Part shown: positions 53,327 to 62,572 of the stretch, piece by piece
How positions within the stretch are numbered: position 1 is the first letter of the stretch
Layout of the letters: each line of letters begins with the position of its first letter
Program-made: the position numbers and the translations under genes
Source: Clostridium lacusfryxellense
GTDB taxonomy: Bacteria > Bacillota > Clostridia > Clostridiales > Clostridiaceae
Assembly (NCBI RefSeq): GCF_018861735.1
Contig: NZ_JAHLEB010000002.1
Span: 62,001-126,000, forward strand
DNA: 64,000 bases
Direction: 5' to 3'
Notes under the pieces: generated by a model
What the model was told of the DNA's origin: nothing
What the model saw: the letters and a program-made list of their open reading frames with translations, nothing else
Databases searched by the model: none

Positions 53327-54499
53327 TTGGATTTTTTAAATGAGGCAAAAAATATTGAGAAAGAGTTAAGTAACATTAGGCGCGACCTTCATGAGAACCC
53401 CGAATTAGGGTTTGACTTATTTAGAACTTCTCAAAAGGTAAAAGATTTTTTAACAAAAGAGGGGATTGAGTTTTATGATGTAGCTCAAACAGGGATTTGT
53501 GCTATTATAAGGGGAAATGGGAATAAAACAATTGCGCTAAGAGCAGACATGGATGCTCTTCCATTGCAAGATAAGAAGACGTGCAATTATGCATCTAAAA
53601 TCAATGGTAAAATGCATGCGTGTGGTCATGATGCCCATACTACAATACTTTTAGGCGCAGCAAAAATATTAAATAACATGAAAGATGAATTATCTGGAAA
53701 TGTTAAATTATTTTTTGAACCAGCGGAAGAAACTACTGGTGGAGCGCCTATAATGATTAAGGCTGGAGTACTTGAAAACCCAAGTGTAGATGCTGTTATT
53801 GGACTTCATGTAGAAGAGTGGCTTGACGCAGGTACTGTTGGACTAAAAAGGGACGTAGCATATGCAGCATCAAATCCATTTACTATTAAGATAATAGGTA
53901 AAGGAGGGCATGGTGCAAGCCCACATATGACCATTGATCCTATTGTAATAGCAAGTACTGTTATTACTACACTTCAGAGTATTGTGAGCCGTGAAATTCC
54001 ACCTACAGATCCTGCTGTAATTACCATTGGTACAATTCATGGAGGAACAGCTCAAAATATTATACCAGAAGACGTGACAATATCAGGAACTATGAGGACT
54101 ATGAAGAGTGAGCATAGAGAATATATAAAGACCAGATTAGTTCAAGTTGTTGAAGGTGTAGTTCACTCAATGCGTGGAAAATGTGAAATTAATATTGAGG
54201 AAAGTTATCCTTGTCTTTACAATAATGATAAATTAGCAGATCTATTTGTGGATAAGGCAAGTGAGCTGCTTTCCAGTATTAATGTTCAAAAACTAGATCA
54301 GCCTACAATGGGAGTGGAAAGTTTTGCTTATTTTTCTATGGAGAGACCATCTTTATTTTATTTTTTAGGAAGTATGAACAAGGAAAAAGGTATAATAAAC
54401 CCTGCTCACGGCAGTTTATTTGATATAGATGAAAGCTGTTTAGCAATAGGTGTAGCTATGCAATGTAAATTAGCTTACGAATTTTTATTGAATTCATAA
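53327..54499 (+). CDS. M20-family amidohydrolase
   Basis: A 390-residue metal-dependent amidohydrolase, N-acyl-amino-acid type. Motifs: RRDLHENPELGF, ALRADMDALP, HACGHDAHTTILLGAA, EPAEETTGGAPIMI and GGHGASPHMTIDPI. No signal peptide, so cytoplasmic. TTG 53327 has GAAGAGGTGTA upstream; a start inside the previous gene at 53288 is unlikely. Its substrate is unknown. Confidence 0.93.
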   Translation: MDFLNEAKNIEKELSNIRRDLHENPELGFDLFRTSQKVKDFLTKEGIEFYDVAQTGICAIIRGNGNKTIALRADMDALPLQDKKTCNYASKINGKMHACGHDAHTTILLGAAKILNNMKDELSGNVKLFFEPAEETTGGAPIMIKAGVLENPSVDAVIGLHVEEWLDAGTVGLKRDVAYAASNPFTIKIIGKGGHGASPHMTIDPIVIASTVITTLQSIVSREIPPTDPAVITIGTIHGGTAQNIIPEDVTISGTMRTMKSEHREYIKTRLVQVVEGVVHSMRGKCEINIEESYPCLYNNDKLADLFVDKASELLSSINVQKLDQPTMGVESFAYFSMERPSLFYFLGSMNKEKGIINPAHGSLFDIDESCLAIGVAMQCKLAYEFLLNS

Positions 54500-54684
54500 C
54501 GCAATTTAGTATATAATAGACATTCGATGTTAATTTTTAAGATATATGATGGTTTATTATAGTATTAAATTGGTTATTATAAAATGAAATTAGTTTTTTT
54601 AAAATAAGAAAGTTATTTATTATAAAATAAATTGTAATATGTACAAAATTCGTTAATCGATAAAAGAGAACTAGGAGGATATGT

Positions 54685-55638
54685 ATGAGGATCGAAATTG
54701 GAGCAAATGAAGCGGGACAAAGAACAGATAAATTTATGAGGAAAGTACTTGGAGATGTACCACTAAGCAAAATATATAAAGCTTTTAGAAAAGGTGATAT
54801 TAGGGTTAATGGAAGCAAAATAAAGGAAAAACACTCTTTAGTAGAAGGTGATATTGTTGAAACAAAATATATTACCAGTGAGTTTAAAAAAGAAGAATTT
54901 CAAAGAATTGACAACAAGTTAAAGATTACTTTTGAGGATGCTAATATTCTTATGGTGGAAAAATGGCCGGGAGTTTTAGTACATGCTGACAAAAAAGATG
55001 GTGAAGCTACGTTAACAGATTATGTACTTTCTCATTTGTTTGATAAAGGAGATTATCAACCTGAAAATGAAATAACTTTTACGCCAGCACCGTGTAATAG
55101 ATTAGACAGAAATACTTCAGGTATAGTTATGTTTGGTAAAAACTTCAAATCTCTTAAACTTTTAAATGAAATGATAAGAGAAAGAAACATTGAAAAATAT
55201 TATATGGCTTTAGTAAGGAATAGAATAAAAGATGGAATTTATGAGGGATATATATACAAAAATGAAGATGCAAACATATCTCAAGTTTTTGATACTGAGA
55301 TGCCAAATACAAAAAGGATAGCTATGGAAGTTAAAAACATTCAAAGTTGTGGTACATTTTCTCTAATAGATATTAATCTTTTAACAGGAAGAAGCCATCA
55401 GCTTAGAGCTCATTTAAGCCATTTAGGGAATGCTATTGTTGGTGATCCAAAATATGGAGATAAGAAAATGAATAGCTTTTTTAATAACAAATATGGCTTA
55501 GATTATCAGTATCTATATGCGTATAAGGCAATGTTCAAAAATTGTCCTGAGGGCTTGGAATATATGGAAAATAAAACAATAGCTGAGAGTTTGCCTCCAG
55601 TATTAAAAAAGATTAAAAGAGACGTATTTAAATTTTAG
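54685..55638 (+). CDS. RluA-family pseudouridine synthase
   Basis: A 317-residue enzyme that isomerises uridine in rRNA or tRNA. N-terminal S4 domain (about 1-75, SKIYKAFRKGDIRVNGSKIKEKH). The catalytic domain has NRLDRNTSGIVMFGK with the active Asp, and LLTGRSHQLRAHLSHLG. RluC or RluD type cannot be separated here. SD AGGAGG is ideal. The next gene starts 12 bp later, so they may be co-transcribed. Confidence 0.92.
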   Translation: MRIEIGANEAGQRTDKFMRKVLGDVPLSKIYKAFRKGDIRVNGSKIKEKHSLVEGDIVETKYITSEFKKEEFQRIDNKLKITFEDANILMVEKWPGVLVHADKKDGEATLTDYVLSHLFDKGDYQPENEITFTPAPCNRLDRNTSGIVMFGKNFKSLKLLNEMIRERNIEKYYMALVRNRIKDGIYEGYIYKNEDANISQVFDTEMPNTKRIAMEVKNIQSCGTFSLIDINLLTGRSHQLRAHLSHLGNAIVGDPKYGDKKMNSFFNNKYGLDYQYLYAYKAMFKNCPEGLEYMENKTIAESLPPVLKKIKRDVFKF

Positions 55639-55650
55639 AGGGTGAATTTA

Positions 55651-57279
55651 ATGAGTGAACAAGCAAATTCAAAAAAGCAATCCACCTCAAAAGGTTTTGC
55701 CATATTATCTGCAGCGGGTTTTATGGTTAAAATCTTATCTCTACTATATGTTCCTTTTTTAAGGAAGATATTAGGAGCTGAGGGGTATGGTGTATATGCG
55801 GCTGCATATCCTATATTTGTATATATATATATATTAACAAATGCAGGACTTCCAGTGGCGATCTCAAAGATGGTATCTGAACTTGTAGCTGTAGGAAATT
55901 ATAGGGATGCTATAAAGACCTTTAAGATAGCTAGGTTTTCACTATTGATATTAGGCATAATAATGTCACTTTTAATGCTTGTTTTTGCAGGAACCATAGC
56001 TGATGGAACTCACAGTTCTACTGCAAAGTTAGCAATTTTAGCTCTTTCGCCAACGATTCTATTATCTTCGGTATTATCAGCTTATAGGGGTTATTTTCAA
56101 GGAAGAGGAAATATGACACCAACTGCTGTATCACAGGTACTAGAACAAATTGCAAATACAGTATTTAGTTTGATTTTTGCAGCTTTTTTTATAAAATATG
56201 GAGTAGCAAAAGGTGCGGCAGGAGGTACCATAGGAACCTCAATTGGAGCATTAGTTGCTGTAATATATATGGTGAAATACTATAAAAAAAATAAGGTGTT
56301 TAGAATCCCCAAGGGCCAAAATAAGATTGATATAAAAAGATTTACAACAAAAAGAATAGTTAAAAAACTAGTAGCAGTTGCCCTTCCAATGACTATATGT
56401 TTAGCAATACAACAAGCTGGATTGTTAATTGATTTAGGGCTTGTTCAATCAAGAATGTTAGCTTCTGGCATTGTTCAAAAACAAGTCACTATTTTATGGG
56501 GTGTATTATTTCAATATACAACATTAATAAATGTTCCTATAGCTATTATTACATCACTTGCAATAACTATATTGCCATCTATTTCTAGTTTGATGGCGCT
56601 TAATGATAAAAAGGCTGTAAAAGATAAAATCAATTACGCTTTTAGGTTATGTTTTTTAGTGGCAGTCCCATCTGCGTTTGGCCTTGCAGCACTAGCTAAA
56701 CCAATAGTGTATGTCCTTGCGTATGATTCTGGTGTTGGGAGATTGCTAAGTTATGGATCAGTAGTGATAATATTAATGGCTGTGGTCAGTATTCAAACTT
56801 CAATTCTTCAAGGAGTTGGGAGACTTTACTTAGTTACTTTTTATGCTCTAATTGCATTAATAGGTAAGGTAATTACTAATTATATTTTTGTTTCAATTCC
56901 AAGCTTAAATATATTAGGTGCAATTATGGGAAATGGTGTAAGTTTTGCTATACTACTAATATTAAATTATTTTGCGATAAATAAAGCGCTAAGGATTAAA
57001 GGTAAACTGTGGAGTCATGCAATAAAACCTATAATAGCAGCAGCTGTTATGGCAATAGTTTCAAAATTCATGTATAGTAACTTTAAGTTTATACTTAGTT
57101 TTACAAAGGGTGAGTATATACAGAGTGTTATAGCCATATTCATGACTATGTGTTTAGCTATAGTAACTTATTTTTTAGTATTAGTATTTGTAGGTGGAAT
57201 AACTAAGGAAGATCTAGAGATATTTCCACGTAAAATAACGAAATTTATACCCAATTCCATTATTAACAGAATTAAGTAG
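55651..57279 (+). CDS. MurJ/SpoVB-family polysaccharide or lipid II flippase
   Basis: A 542-residue MOP-superfamily membrane protein with about 14 membrane segments. Features: SAAGFMVKILSLLYVPFLRKILGAEGYG, SAYRGYFQGRGNM. The order matches the YtgP/SpoVB group. ATG 55651 has GAGGGTGA upstream. It is convergent with a second family member (57347-58858), separated by a bidirectional terminator. Confidence 0.88.
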   Translation: MSEQANSKKQSTSKGFAILSAAGFMVKILSLLYVPFLRKILGAEGYGVYAAAYPIFVYIYILTNAGLPVAISKMVSELVAVGNYRDAIKTFKIARFSLLILGIIMSLLMLVFAGTIADGTHSSTAKLAILALSPTILLSSVLSAYRGYFQGRGNMTPTAVSQVLEQIANTVFSLIFAAFFIKYGVAKGAAGGTIGTSIGALVAVIYMVKYYKKNKVFRIPKGQNKIDIKRFTTKRIVKKLVAVALPMTICLAIQQAGLLIDLGLVQSRMLASGIVQKQVTILWGVLFQYTTLINVPIAIITSLAITILPSISSLMALNDKKAVKDKINYAFRLCFLVAVPSAFGLAALAKPIVYVLAYDSGVGRLLSYGSVVIILMAVVSIQTSILQGVGRLYLVTFYALIALIGKVITNYIFVSIPSLNILGAIMGNGVSFAILLILNYFAINKALRIKGKLWSHAIKPIIAAAVMAIVSKFMYSNFKFILSFTKGEYIQSVIAIFMTMCLAIVTYFLVLVFVGGITKEDLEIFPRKITKFIPNSIINRIK

Positions 57280-57303
57280 AAAAGTAGCCAAGGCTAGGAA
57301 AAT

Positions 57304-57348
57304 AAAGAACATCTTCGGTGAGTATTAATAACGCCGAAGATGTTCTTT
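57304..57348. terminator. Bidirectional terminator
   Basis: AAAGAACATCTTCGG pairs with CCGAAGATGTTCTTT between the two convergent flippase genes; it touches the stop of the second gene. Confidence 0.92.
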
Positions 57349-58858
57349 AAGATTTAGCCTTGTTTGATTTTTTTGTAAGAATAAGAGAGAATAATAATAG
57401 AGAGAAACCAGCTATAATGATGACTATGTTTTTAGTAATAAAAATAGAATTTGGTAAAGTGCTATTCAAGATTTTCAGTACAAAATATAAGAATATACTA
57501 AGGCCGATATCAATTGTAAGCTCCCCTGCTGGAAAATGTATATAGCAGGCTTTTTGAATTGAAATAACATTTAATATAAAACTCACAATAGAAGATATAA
57601 GGAGAGCTATGCCATAGCCTAATATATTTATACTTGGAATACCTAACAAAACATATAACAGTACAAGTTCAAGTACAGAGGTTATTATAGAATTTATTAA
57701 AAGATCTTTTTGTTTGCCAAGTCCGTTTAAAATTCCGAAAGTGGAACCAGACATGTAAATGAATGGTGCACTTAAAGCAGCAATTCGTATGTAGATACCC
57801 AAATCGTACCTATCGAAAAATAATTTACCTAAAGAATCTCCAGTACATAAACATATTATCATAGTAGAAATTCCAAGCAAACACGAAATTTTTATAACCT
57901 CATGTACCCTAAGTTCTAAGCTGTTATAATCATTTTTAATTATACTTTTAGAAATATCTGGAGTTAATATTGTTGCCATGGACATTACAACAATAAAGGG
58001 GAAGAATACTATACTCATAGCCATACCAGAAAACTTACCGATTAATGCTAAACTCTCAGTATATTCTATTCCAGCAGAGACTAATCGACCGGGAACAATT
58101 AATGTGGATAGTGCCGAAATTGCAGTGTTTAAAAAACCATTTAAACATAATGGGAAGGATACGATAAGTACATTAAATAAAAGTTGAGCTCTTCCTTCAG
58201 TTTTTTTAAACGAACCCTTAAATTTATTTTTACTTTTTTTATAGAATGCATATAACAATATAAAACTGATAAGTTCACCAACAGATAAGGATATATATGT
58301 AGCAGTTACCGTAGAAGTTACATTTTTTAGTGCAAAGAAATTTATAATACCGAGTATTATGGCCATTCGTACGGTTTTTTCAACGATATCTATAATAGCT
58401 GGTACTTTAACATTTGAAATTCCGTAAAAATAACCCTTATATATAGATGAAAGAGCAACAAAAATTAAAGCAGGGCAGATAACCCAAAGGGAATATAATG
58501 TTCTTTGATCTTTTATTACATATGTACTGATATAAGGTGAAAAAAGAAATACAAAGATTGTTATTAATACAGACAATGCGAAATCAAAAACTAAGGCGGT
58601 ATGTATGGATTTATTTAAATTGCCATAATCATTTATTCCGTAATAGGATGAAGCTTCTTTTGAAATGGCTGTCACCATTCCACCACAAATTAGGCAAGTA
58701 AATAAATCATAGATAGGCATTACAAGACTATATAATCCCATACCCTCTGCTCCCAATTTTTTAGAAAGTAAAATGGAAAACATAAATCTTAATATGCCAG
58801 CAGTTAGATTAGACACTGTCAGTATTATCGAGTCTTTGTAAAAATTATCTTTAATCAT
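57347..58858 (-). CDS. spoVB: Stage V sporulation protein B-like flippase
   Basis: A 503-residue MOP-superfamily membrane protein with about 14 membrane segments. N-terminal DSIILTVSNLTAGILRFMFSILLSKKLGAEGMGLY and the YKGYFYG motif match SpoVB, which is needed for spore-cortex synthesis in related bacteria. SD GGAGGAAC precedes the ATG. It could instead act in another envelope polymer path. Confidence 0.85.
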   Translation of the reverse strand: MIKDNFYKDSIILTVSNLTAGILRFMFSILLSKKLGAEGMGLYSLVMPIYDLFTCLICGGMVTAISKEASSYYGINDYGNLNKSIHTALVFDFALSVLITIFVFLFSPYISTYVIKDQRTLYSLWVICPALIFVALSSIYKGYFYGISNVKVPAIIDIVEKTVRMAIILGIINFFALKNVTSTVTATYISLSVGELISFILLYAFYKKSKNKFKGSFKKTEGRAQLLFNVLIVSFPLCLNGFLNTAISALSTLIVPGRLVSAGIEYTESLALIGKFSGMAMSIVFFPFIVVMSMATILTPDISKSIIKNDYNSLELRVHEVIKISCLLGISTMIICLCTGDSLGKLFFDRYDLGIYIRIAALSAPFIYMSGSTFGILNGLGKQKDLLINSIITSVLELVLLYVLLGIPSINILGYGIALLISSIVSFILNVISIQKACYIHFPAGELTIDIGLSIFLYFVLKILNSTLPNSIFITKNIVIIIAGFSLLLFSLILTKKSNKAKS

Positions 58859-59127
58859 AAAAAAAGTTCCTCCTTGTTCTTCTCCTTTAGGTAACAGTTA
58901 TTAATAATTAATATGTGGAGGATAAAGATTATATTCTATTAGAACATTAAAATTATTTGACATAAGATTGTGGAAATTATATACTATTAAATATAAAACA
59001 CATATTTAATCGAAAATTTAATTTAATGCTATATATATTTGTAAATGCATGTGAAAATGTTTTTATGCTACGTTATAACAGAAATTATATTATAATTCGG
59101 CATAATATAAATAATGGGGGGACTAAG

Positions 59128-59652
59128 GTGAGTGAGCAGGTTAGTCAAAAGTATGCAAAAGCTTCTTTTATAAAAGAACAATTTTTTGGATTTAAGGTAA
59201 ATAGAGCTATTAAAGAGTGTAACAAAATTAAAAAATATTTAATTAGCAAGGATTATTTAAGTAAACAAGACACTAGTTTAAATTTAATTATTTCTAATGG
59301 GTTTAGCAACGAGGTTGCAAATAGTTACTTGCTATATAAAGTTCATAACAATGATGGAAGTGTAAATGGGACAAGGAAATATACATTTGCAAATGGTGAA
59401 ATAGTAGAAAATAATGATGTAATTAAGCAGGATATTATAATTATAGATTTATATGAAAAAAGTATATATTTACATAGCTATTATAAGGATATTAAACATA
59501 TTATGGGCTATTTACTTAAAGAAGAAATAAACTCAGGTAGAAATAAAACATTGGTTTTTACCAATGAAAAAGTTGAAATAAATATTAAAAATGTTAATAA
59601 TTTTGACACATTAACTGTAGTTGATGATTTCGTAAACAAATATATTATATAG
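59128..59652 (+). CDS. Hypothetical protein
   Basis: A 174-residue, soluble protein starting SEQVSQKYAKASFIKEQFFGFKVNRAIKECNKI. GTG 59128 is chosen because ATGGGGGGA lies seven bases upstream; an earlier ATG in the frame has no SD. The middle has DGSVNGTRKYTFANGEIVENND. No family recognised. Confidence 0.6.
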   Translation: MSEQVSQKYAKASFIKEQFFGFKVNRAIKECNKIKKYLISKDYLSKQDTSLNLIISNGFSNEVANSYLLYKVHNNDGSVNGTRKYTFANGEIVENNDVIKQDIIIIDLYEKSIYLHSYYKDIKHIMGYLLKEEINSGRNKTLVFTNEKVEINIKNVNNFDTLTVVDDFVNKYII

Positions 59653-59655
59653 AAG

Positions 59656-59680
59656 ACTCTCCAATTGGGGAGTTTTTATG
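59656..59680 (+). terminator. Intrinsic terminator
   Basis: ACTCTCC pairs with GGGGAGT around a short loop, followed by TTTTTATG, just after the stop. Confidence 0.75.
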
Positions 59681-59767
59681 TTAAAATAGTGTAATTAAAG
59701 AGAGATTTATTGTTTTAACTATGATAAAAAAGGGTTCATAAAAATTGCTAGTAAATTATTAATACAT

Positions 59768-59805
59768 ATACTCTAATCTATATAAATATATATAAGTTAG
59801 AGTAT
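59768..59805 (+). promoter_or_regulatory. Inverted repeat upstream of the propeller gene
   Basis: ATACTCTAAT and GTTAGAGTAT, with AT-rich centre, form a near-perfect inverted repeat 20 bp before the start at 59826. It may be an operator or a leader hairpin; no regulator can be named. Confidence 0.45.
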
Positions 59806-59825
59806 TTATAATTTAGGAGGCAAGT

Positions 59826-61127
59826 ATGAAAAAAACCATTGGATTTATAGTTATTTTAGCTGCAATGGCTTTTGCTCTATATTCACTAAAAGGTTCTTCT
59901 TTTAAAGAATATAGTATTAGTATGAAAGAAGATGTGATAAAATCACAAATTTTATTTAAAGGACTAAATAATGCAGTTGATTTTACAAAAGATAATGAAG
60001 GAAATTACTATGTGGCTTTCAAAGATAGAATTCAGTACATAGACAAATTTGATAAAGCACACAATATATTTACAAATAAAGATATAAGTATAACCAGTTT
60101 AGATTGTAAAGACAATGTGTTGTATTATGCATCAGGGACATTTGTATATTCATATAATTTAAAATCCAAGGAAAATAAAAAAATAATTAAAGGTATCCCT
60201 AATTATGGCGATTACAAAAAGAGTTTAATTAGGATAAATGGAGATTATCTATTTGTTACTATAGGTTCTGCTACAAATTCTGGAGTAGTCGGTCTGGATA
60301 ATTCGTGGTTAGCCGCTTACCCTCAAAATCATGATAGTTCTCCTAAGAATATAACTATAAGAGGATTAAATTTTGGAGAAAAGAAAACCGGGGCATTTGT
60401 ATCATATCAAACGAAGAATTCAAAGGGACAAATTATAAAAGAGAATAATATTGGTAATTCATCTATAATAATTTATAATTTAAGGACTGGAGCACAAGGT
60501 AAATTTGCCTGGGGCATAAGGAATATGAAGGGGATAGATTTCAATAATGAGGGCAAAATATTAGTAACTGTAGGTGGCATGGAGGAGAGGGGACTAAGGG
60601 CGGTAAAAGGGGATAGTGATTATATATATGAAATTAAAAAAAATGAATGGTATGGTTTTCCAGATTATACTGGGGGAGATCCAATAAGTTCTCCTAAATT
60701 CAAAGGTTCATCAAATGTGTCTATACCATTTGTTTTAGATAATCATCCTACAACAAATCCAAAAGCACCAATTTACCAACATAAAGCAGTAGATAGTTTG
60801 GAAAGTTTAGCAATTGATAAAAAAGGAATAATTGGGGGTATAGACAGTATATATTTTTATGAAAAAAATGATAATAGCATATATGCAATAAATGAAAATG
60901 GTGCACTTAAAGAAAAGGTGGGATTCAAAGGGCAATCGTATATATCTAGTATGAAGTTTTTTGATGATTTAATAGTACTAGACAACAAAAGTGGATATTT
61001 GATTAGTATTAAAAAAAATATGAATAGTGATTTAATCAACGGGAAGGAAAAAGTTAGTTACTATTTATTAGCCATAGTTTTAACCCTAATAATTACAATG
61101 CTTATTACTTTAAGAAAAAAGAATTAG
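59826..61127 (+). CDS. Membrane-anchored glucose/sorbosone dehydrogenase-like propeller protein
   Basis: A 433-residue protein. Residues 5-20 are a membrane or signal segment; the middle is repetitive beta-sheet, probably a beta-propeller. Segments such as WGIRNMKGIDFNNEGKILVTVGG, SDYIYEIKKNEWYGFPDYTGGDPI resemble PQQ-dependent sugar dehydrogenase-like proteins. A C-terminal membrane segment (about 408-427) and the KKN tail would anchor it. Enzyme activity and a PQQ need are unproven. SD AGGAGG. Confidence 0.7.
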   Translation: MKKTIGFIVILAAMAFALYSLKGSSFKEYSISMKEDVIKSQILFKGLNNAVDFTKDNEGNYYVAFKDRIQYIDKFDKAHNIFTNKDISITSLDCKDNVLYYASGTFVYSYNLKSKENKKIIKGIPNYGDYKKSLIRINGDYLFVTIGSATNSGVVGLDNSWLAAYPQNHDSSPKNITIRGLNFGEKKTGAFVSYQTKNSKGQIIKENNIGNSSIIIYNLRTGAQGKFAWGIRNMKGIDFNNEGKILVTVGGMEERGLRAVKGDSDYIYEIKKNEWYGFPDYTGGDPISSPKFKGSSNVSIPFVLDNHPTTNPKAPIYQHKAVDSLESLAIDKKGIIGGIDSIYFYEKNDNSIYAINENGALKEKVGFKGQSYISSMKFFDDLIVLDNKSGYLISIKKNMNSDLINGKEKVSYYLLAIVLTLIITMLITLRKKN

Positions 61128-61236
61128 AATATAATAAGAGTATATAAAGTAGTTAGGATAAAATATAAACATTAAAATAAATCCAAATATGTATTTCAGA
61201 CGTATTTAGAGTATACTAAATGAAGAGGTGAACAGT

Positions 61237-61938
61237 TTGAAGAAAAGAATTGAATCTACTTATGGAAAAACTTTGCGAGGATTAATGATAACAGTAAACC
61301 CAATTAAAAAAAGGATCATGAAAACTCATTGTATTGTTCATAAATTTATAAATATTCAAGCTATCGAAATATTAAAAAATAAGGAATATAACGAAGCTCA
61401 TAGTTTTTATAAAATGTATGTTAAAGAACTAAATAATGGAGTTACTTGGGCTGATCAAGATTTTAAAAGTTCAAACCACTTTTATCATCATGTTAAGGGC
61501 ACTGGCCTTTATGGCTTTTCAAATGCATTAGCTGAATTTGAAAAATATTACAAATGTGCGCTGAGATTTATGAAAGCTGGTGATACAAGGCAAGCACTAT
61601 TTTACTTTGGAGCAGCATGTCATTTAATTCAAGATGCTACGGTACCTCAACACGTAAACAATAAACTACTCAAAAATCACAGAAACTTTGAGCTTTGGAT
61701 TATAGGCAAATTAATGAGTGATTATTCATTCCCTGTTACTAATGAAATAATAAAAGAGGATAAATTAGGGGATTATATAAAAAACAATGCTCTATTTGCT
61801 AGTAAAACTCATAATGCTAACGTAAATATAAAGGATAAGGAAGACCGGTACAATAAAGTATCTTCACTTATAATTCAAAGAGCTCAAAAGACTACTGCAG
61901 GACTGATGTTGAATTTTTATGATGAGATCAAGAAATAA
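61237..61938 (+). CDS. Zinc-dependent phospholipase C-family protein, no signal peptide
   Basis: A 233-residue protein like the catalytic domain of clostridial alpha-toxin-type phospholipase C. Aligned features: THCIVHKFINIQAIEIL, NGVTWADQDFKSSNHFYHH, then YYKCALRFMKAGDTRQALFYFGAACHLIQDATVPQHVNN. Several metal-binding His and Asp positions are kept. There is no signal peptide, no N-terminal Trp that binds zinc in secreted members, and no C-terminal lipid-binding domain. TTG 61237 has AGAGGTG six bases upstream. It might act inside the cell or spore. Confidence 0.75.
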   Translation: MKKRIESTYGKTLRGLMITVNPIKKRIMKTHCIVHKFINIQAIEILKNKEYNEAHSFYKMYVKELNNGVTWADQDFKSSNHFYHHVKGTGLYGFSNALAEFEKYYKCALRFMKAGDTRQALFYFGAACHLIQDATVPQHVNNKLLKNHRNFELWIIGKLMSDYSFPVTNEIIKEDKLGDYIKNNALFASKTHNANVNIKDKEDRYNKVSSLIIQRAQKTTAGLMLNFYDEIKK

Positions 61939-61970
61939 TTCCTTTATATTAGAGGAATTATTTTGTTTTT
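61934..61970 (+). terminator. Intrinsic terminator
   Basis: AATAATTCCT pairs with AGGAATTATT, followed by TTGTTTTT; it overlaps the phospholipase-type stop codon. Confidence 0.9.
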
Positions 61971-62032
61971 GAAGAATAAGTAAAAATAAGTAACAACGTA
62001 TGAAGTTGTGTTTATAGAGGGGGGAGTAACAA

Positions 62033-62572
62033 TTGAAGAAGGAGGTTTTTATAAATTTAGAAAAAGAAATTTTCAAAGGGAATATATTGGATATAGGTTT
62101 TGCTAACCATGGAATTATATATAATATCTACAAACAATATATCGATGATAGTAGCAGCGTAGATTATATAGAGGGAAAAGATGAGAAGGCAGGAATTGAA
62201 GAAGGTATGTATGATCTCTGCGTTTTGTTTTTTACTTTAAGTGATATAAAATTATCTCAAAATAAAAAGAAATTAATACAGGATATATACAAATATTTAA
62301 AGGTTGGTGGGCTTCTACACATATGGGATGTAGATAAAGGGTTTGCTAAAATTTTCAATTCTAGAATAAAGATTGTATTACCAGACAAAAATACAAAGCA
62401 TATAAATCTAAGGGATTTAAATATATTTAAAAATAGTTCTAAAGAAAATACAATAAAAATTTTAAAACCTTATTTTGAAATACTAACTTTGAAAAACTCA
62501 GACGGTATTTATTATATGATGTGCAAAAAGAAAGGGAAATCAGAAGATGAAAGTAACATTAGTAGGTATTAA
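62033..62572 (+). CDS. SAM-dependent methyltransferase-like protein
   Basis: A 179-residue protein with a class I methyltransferase layout: GNILDIGFANHGIIYNIYKQ (motif I, where the usual G-x-G is weak), MYDLCVLFFTLSDIKLSQNKKKLIQDIYKYLKVGGLLHIWDVDKGF (motifs around beta-4 and beta-5). Start TTG 62033 with GGGGGGAG upstream. It overlaps the radical SAM gene by 26 bp, so the two are coupled. The substrate is unknown. Confidence 0.75.
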   Translation: MKKEVFINLEKEIFKGNILDIGFANHGIIYNIYKQYIDDSSSVDYIEGKDEKAGIEEGMYDLCVLFFTLSDIKLSQNKKKLIQDIYKYLKVGGLLHIWDVDKGFAKIFNSRIKIVLPDKNTKHINLRDLNIFKNSSKENTIKILKPYFEILTLKNSDGIYYMMCKKKGKSEDESNISRY

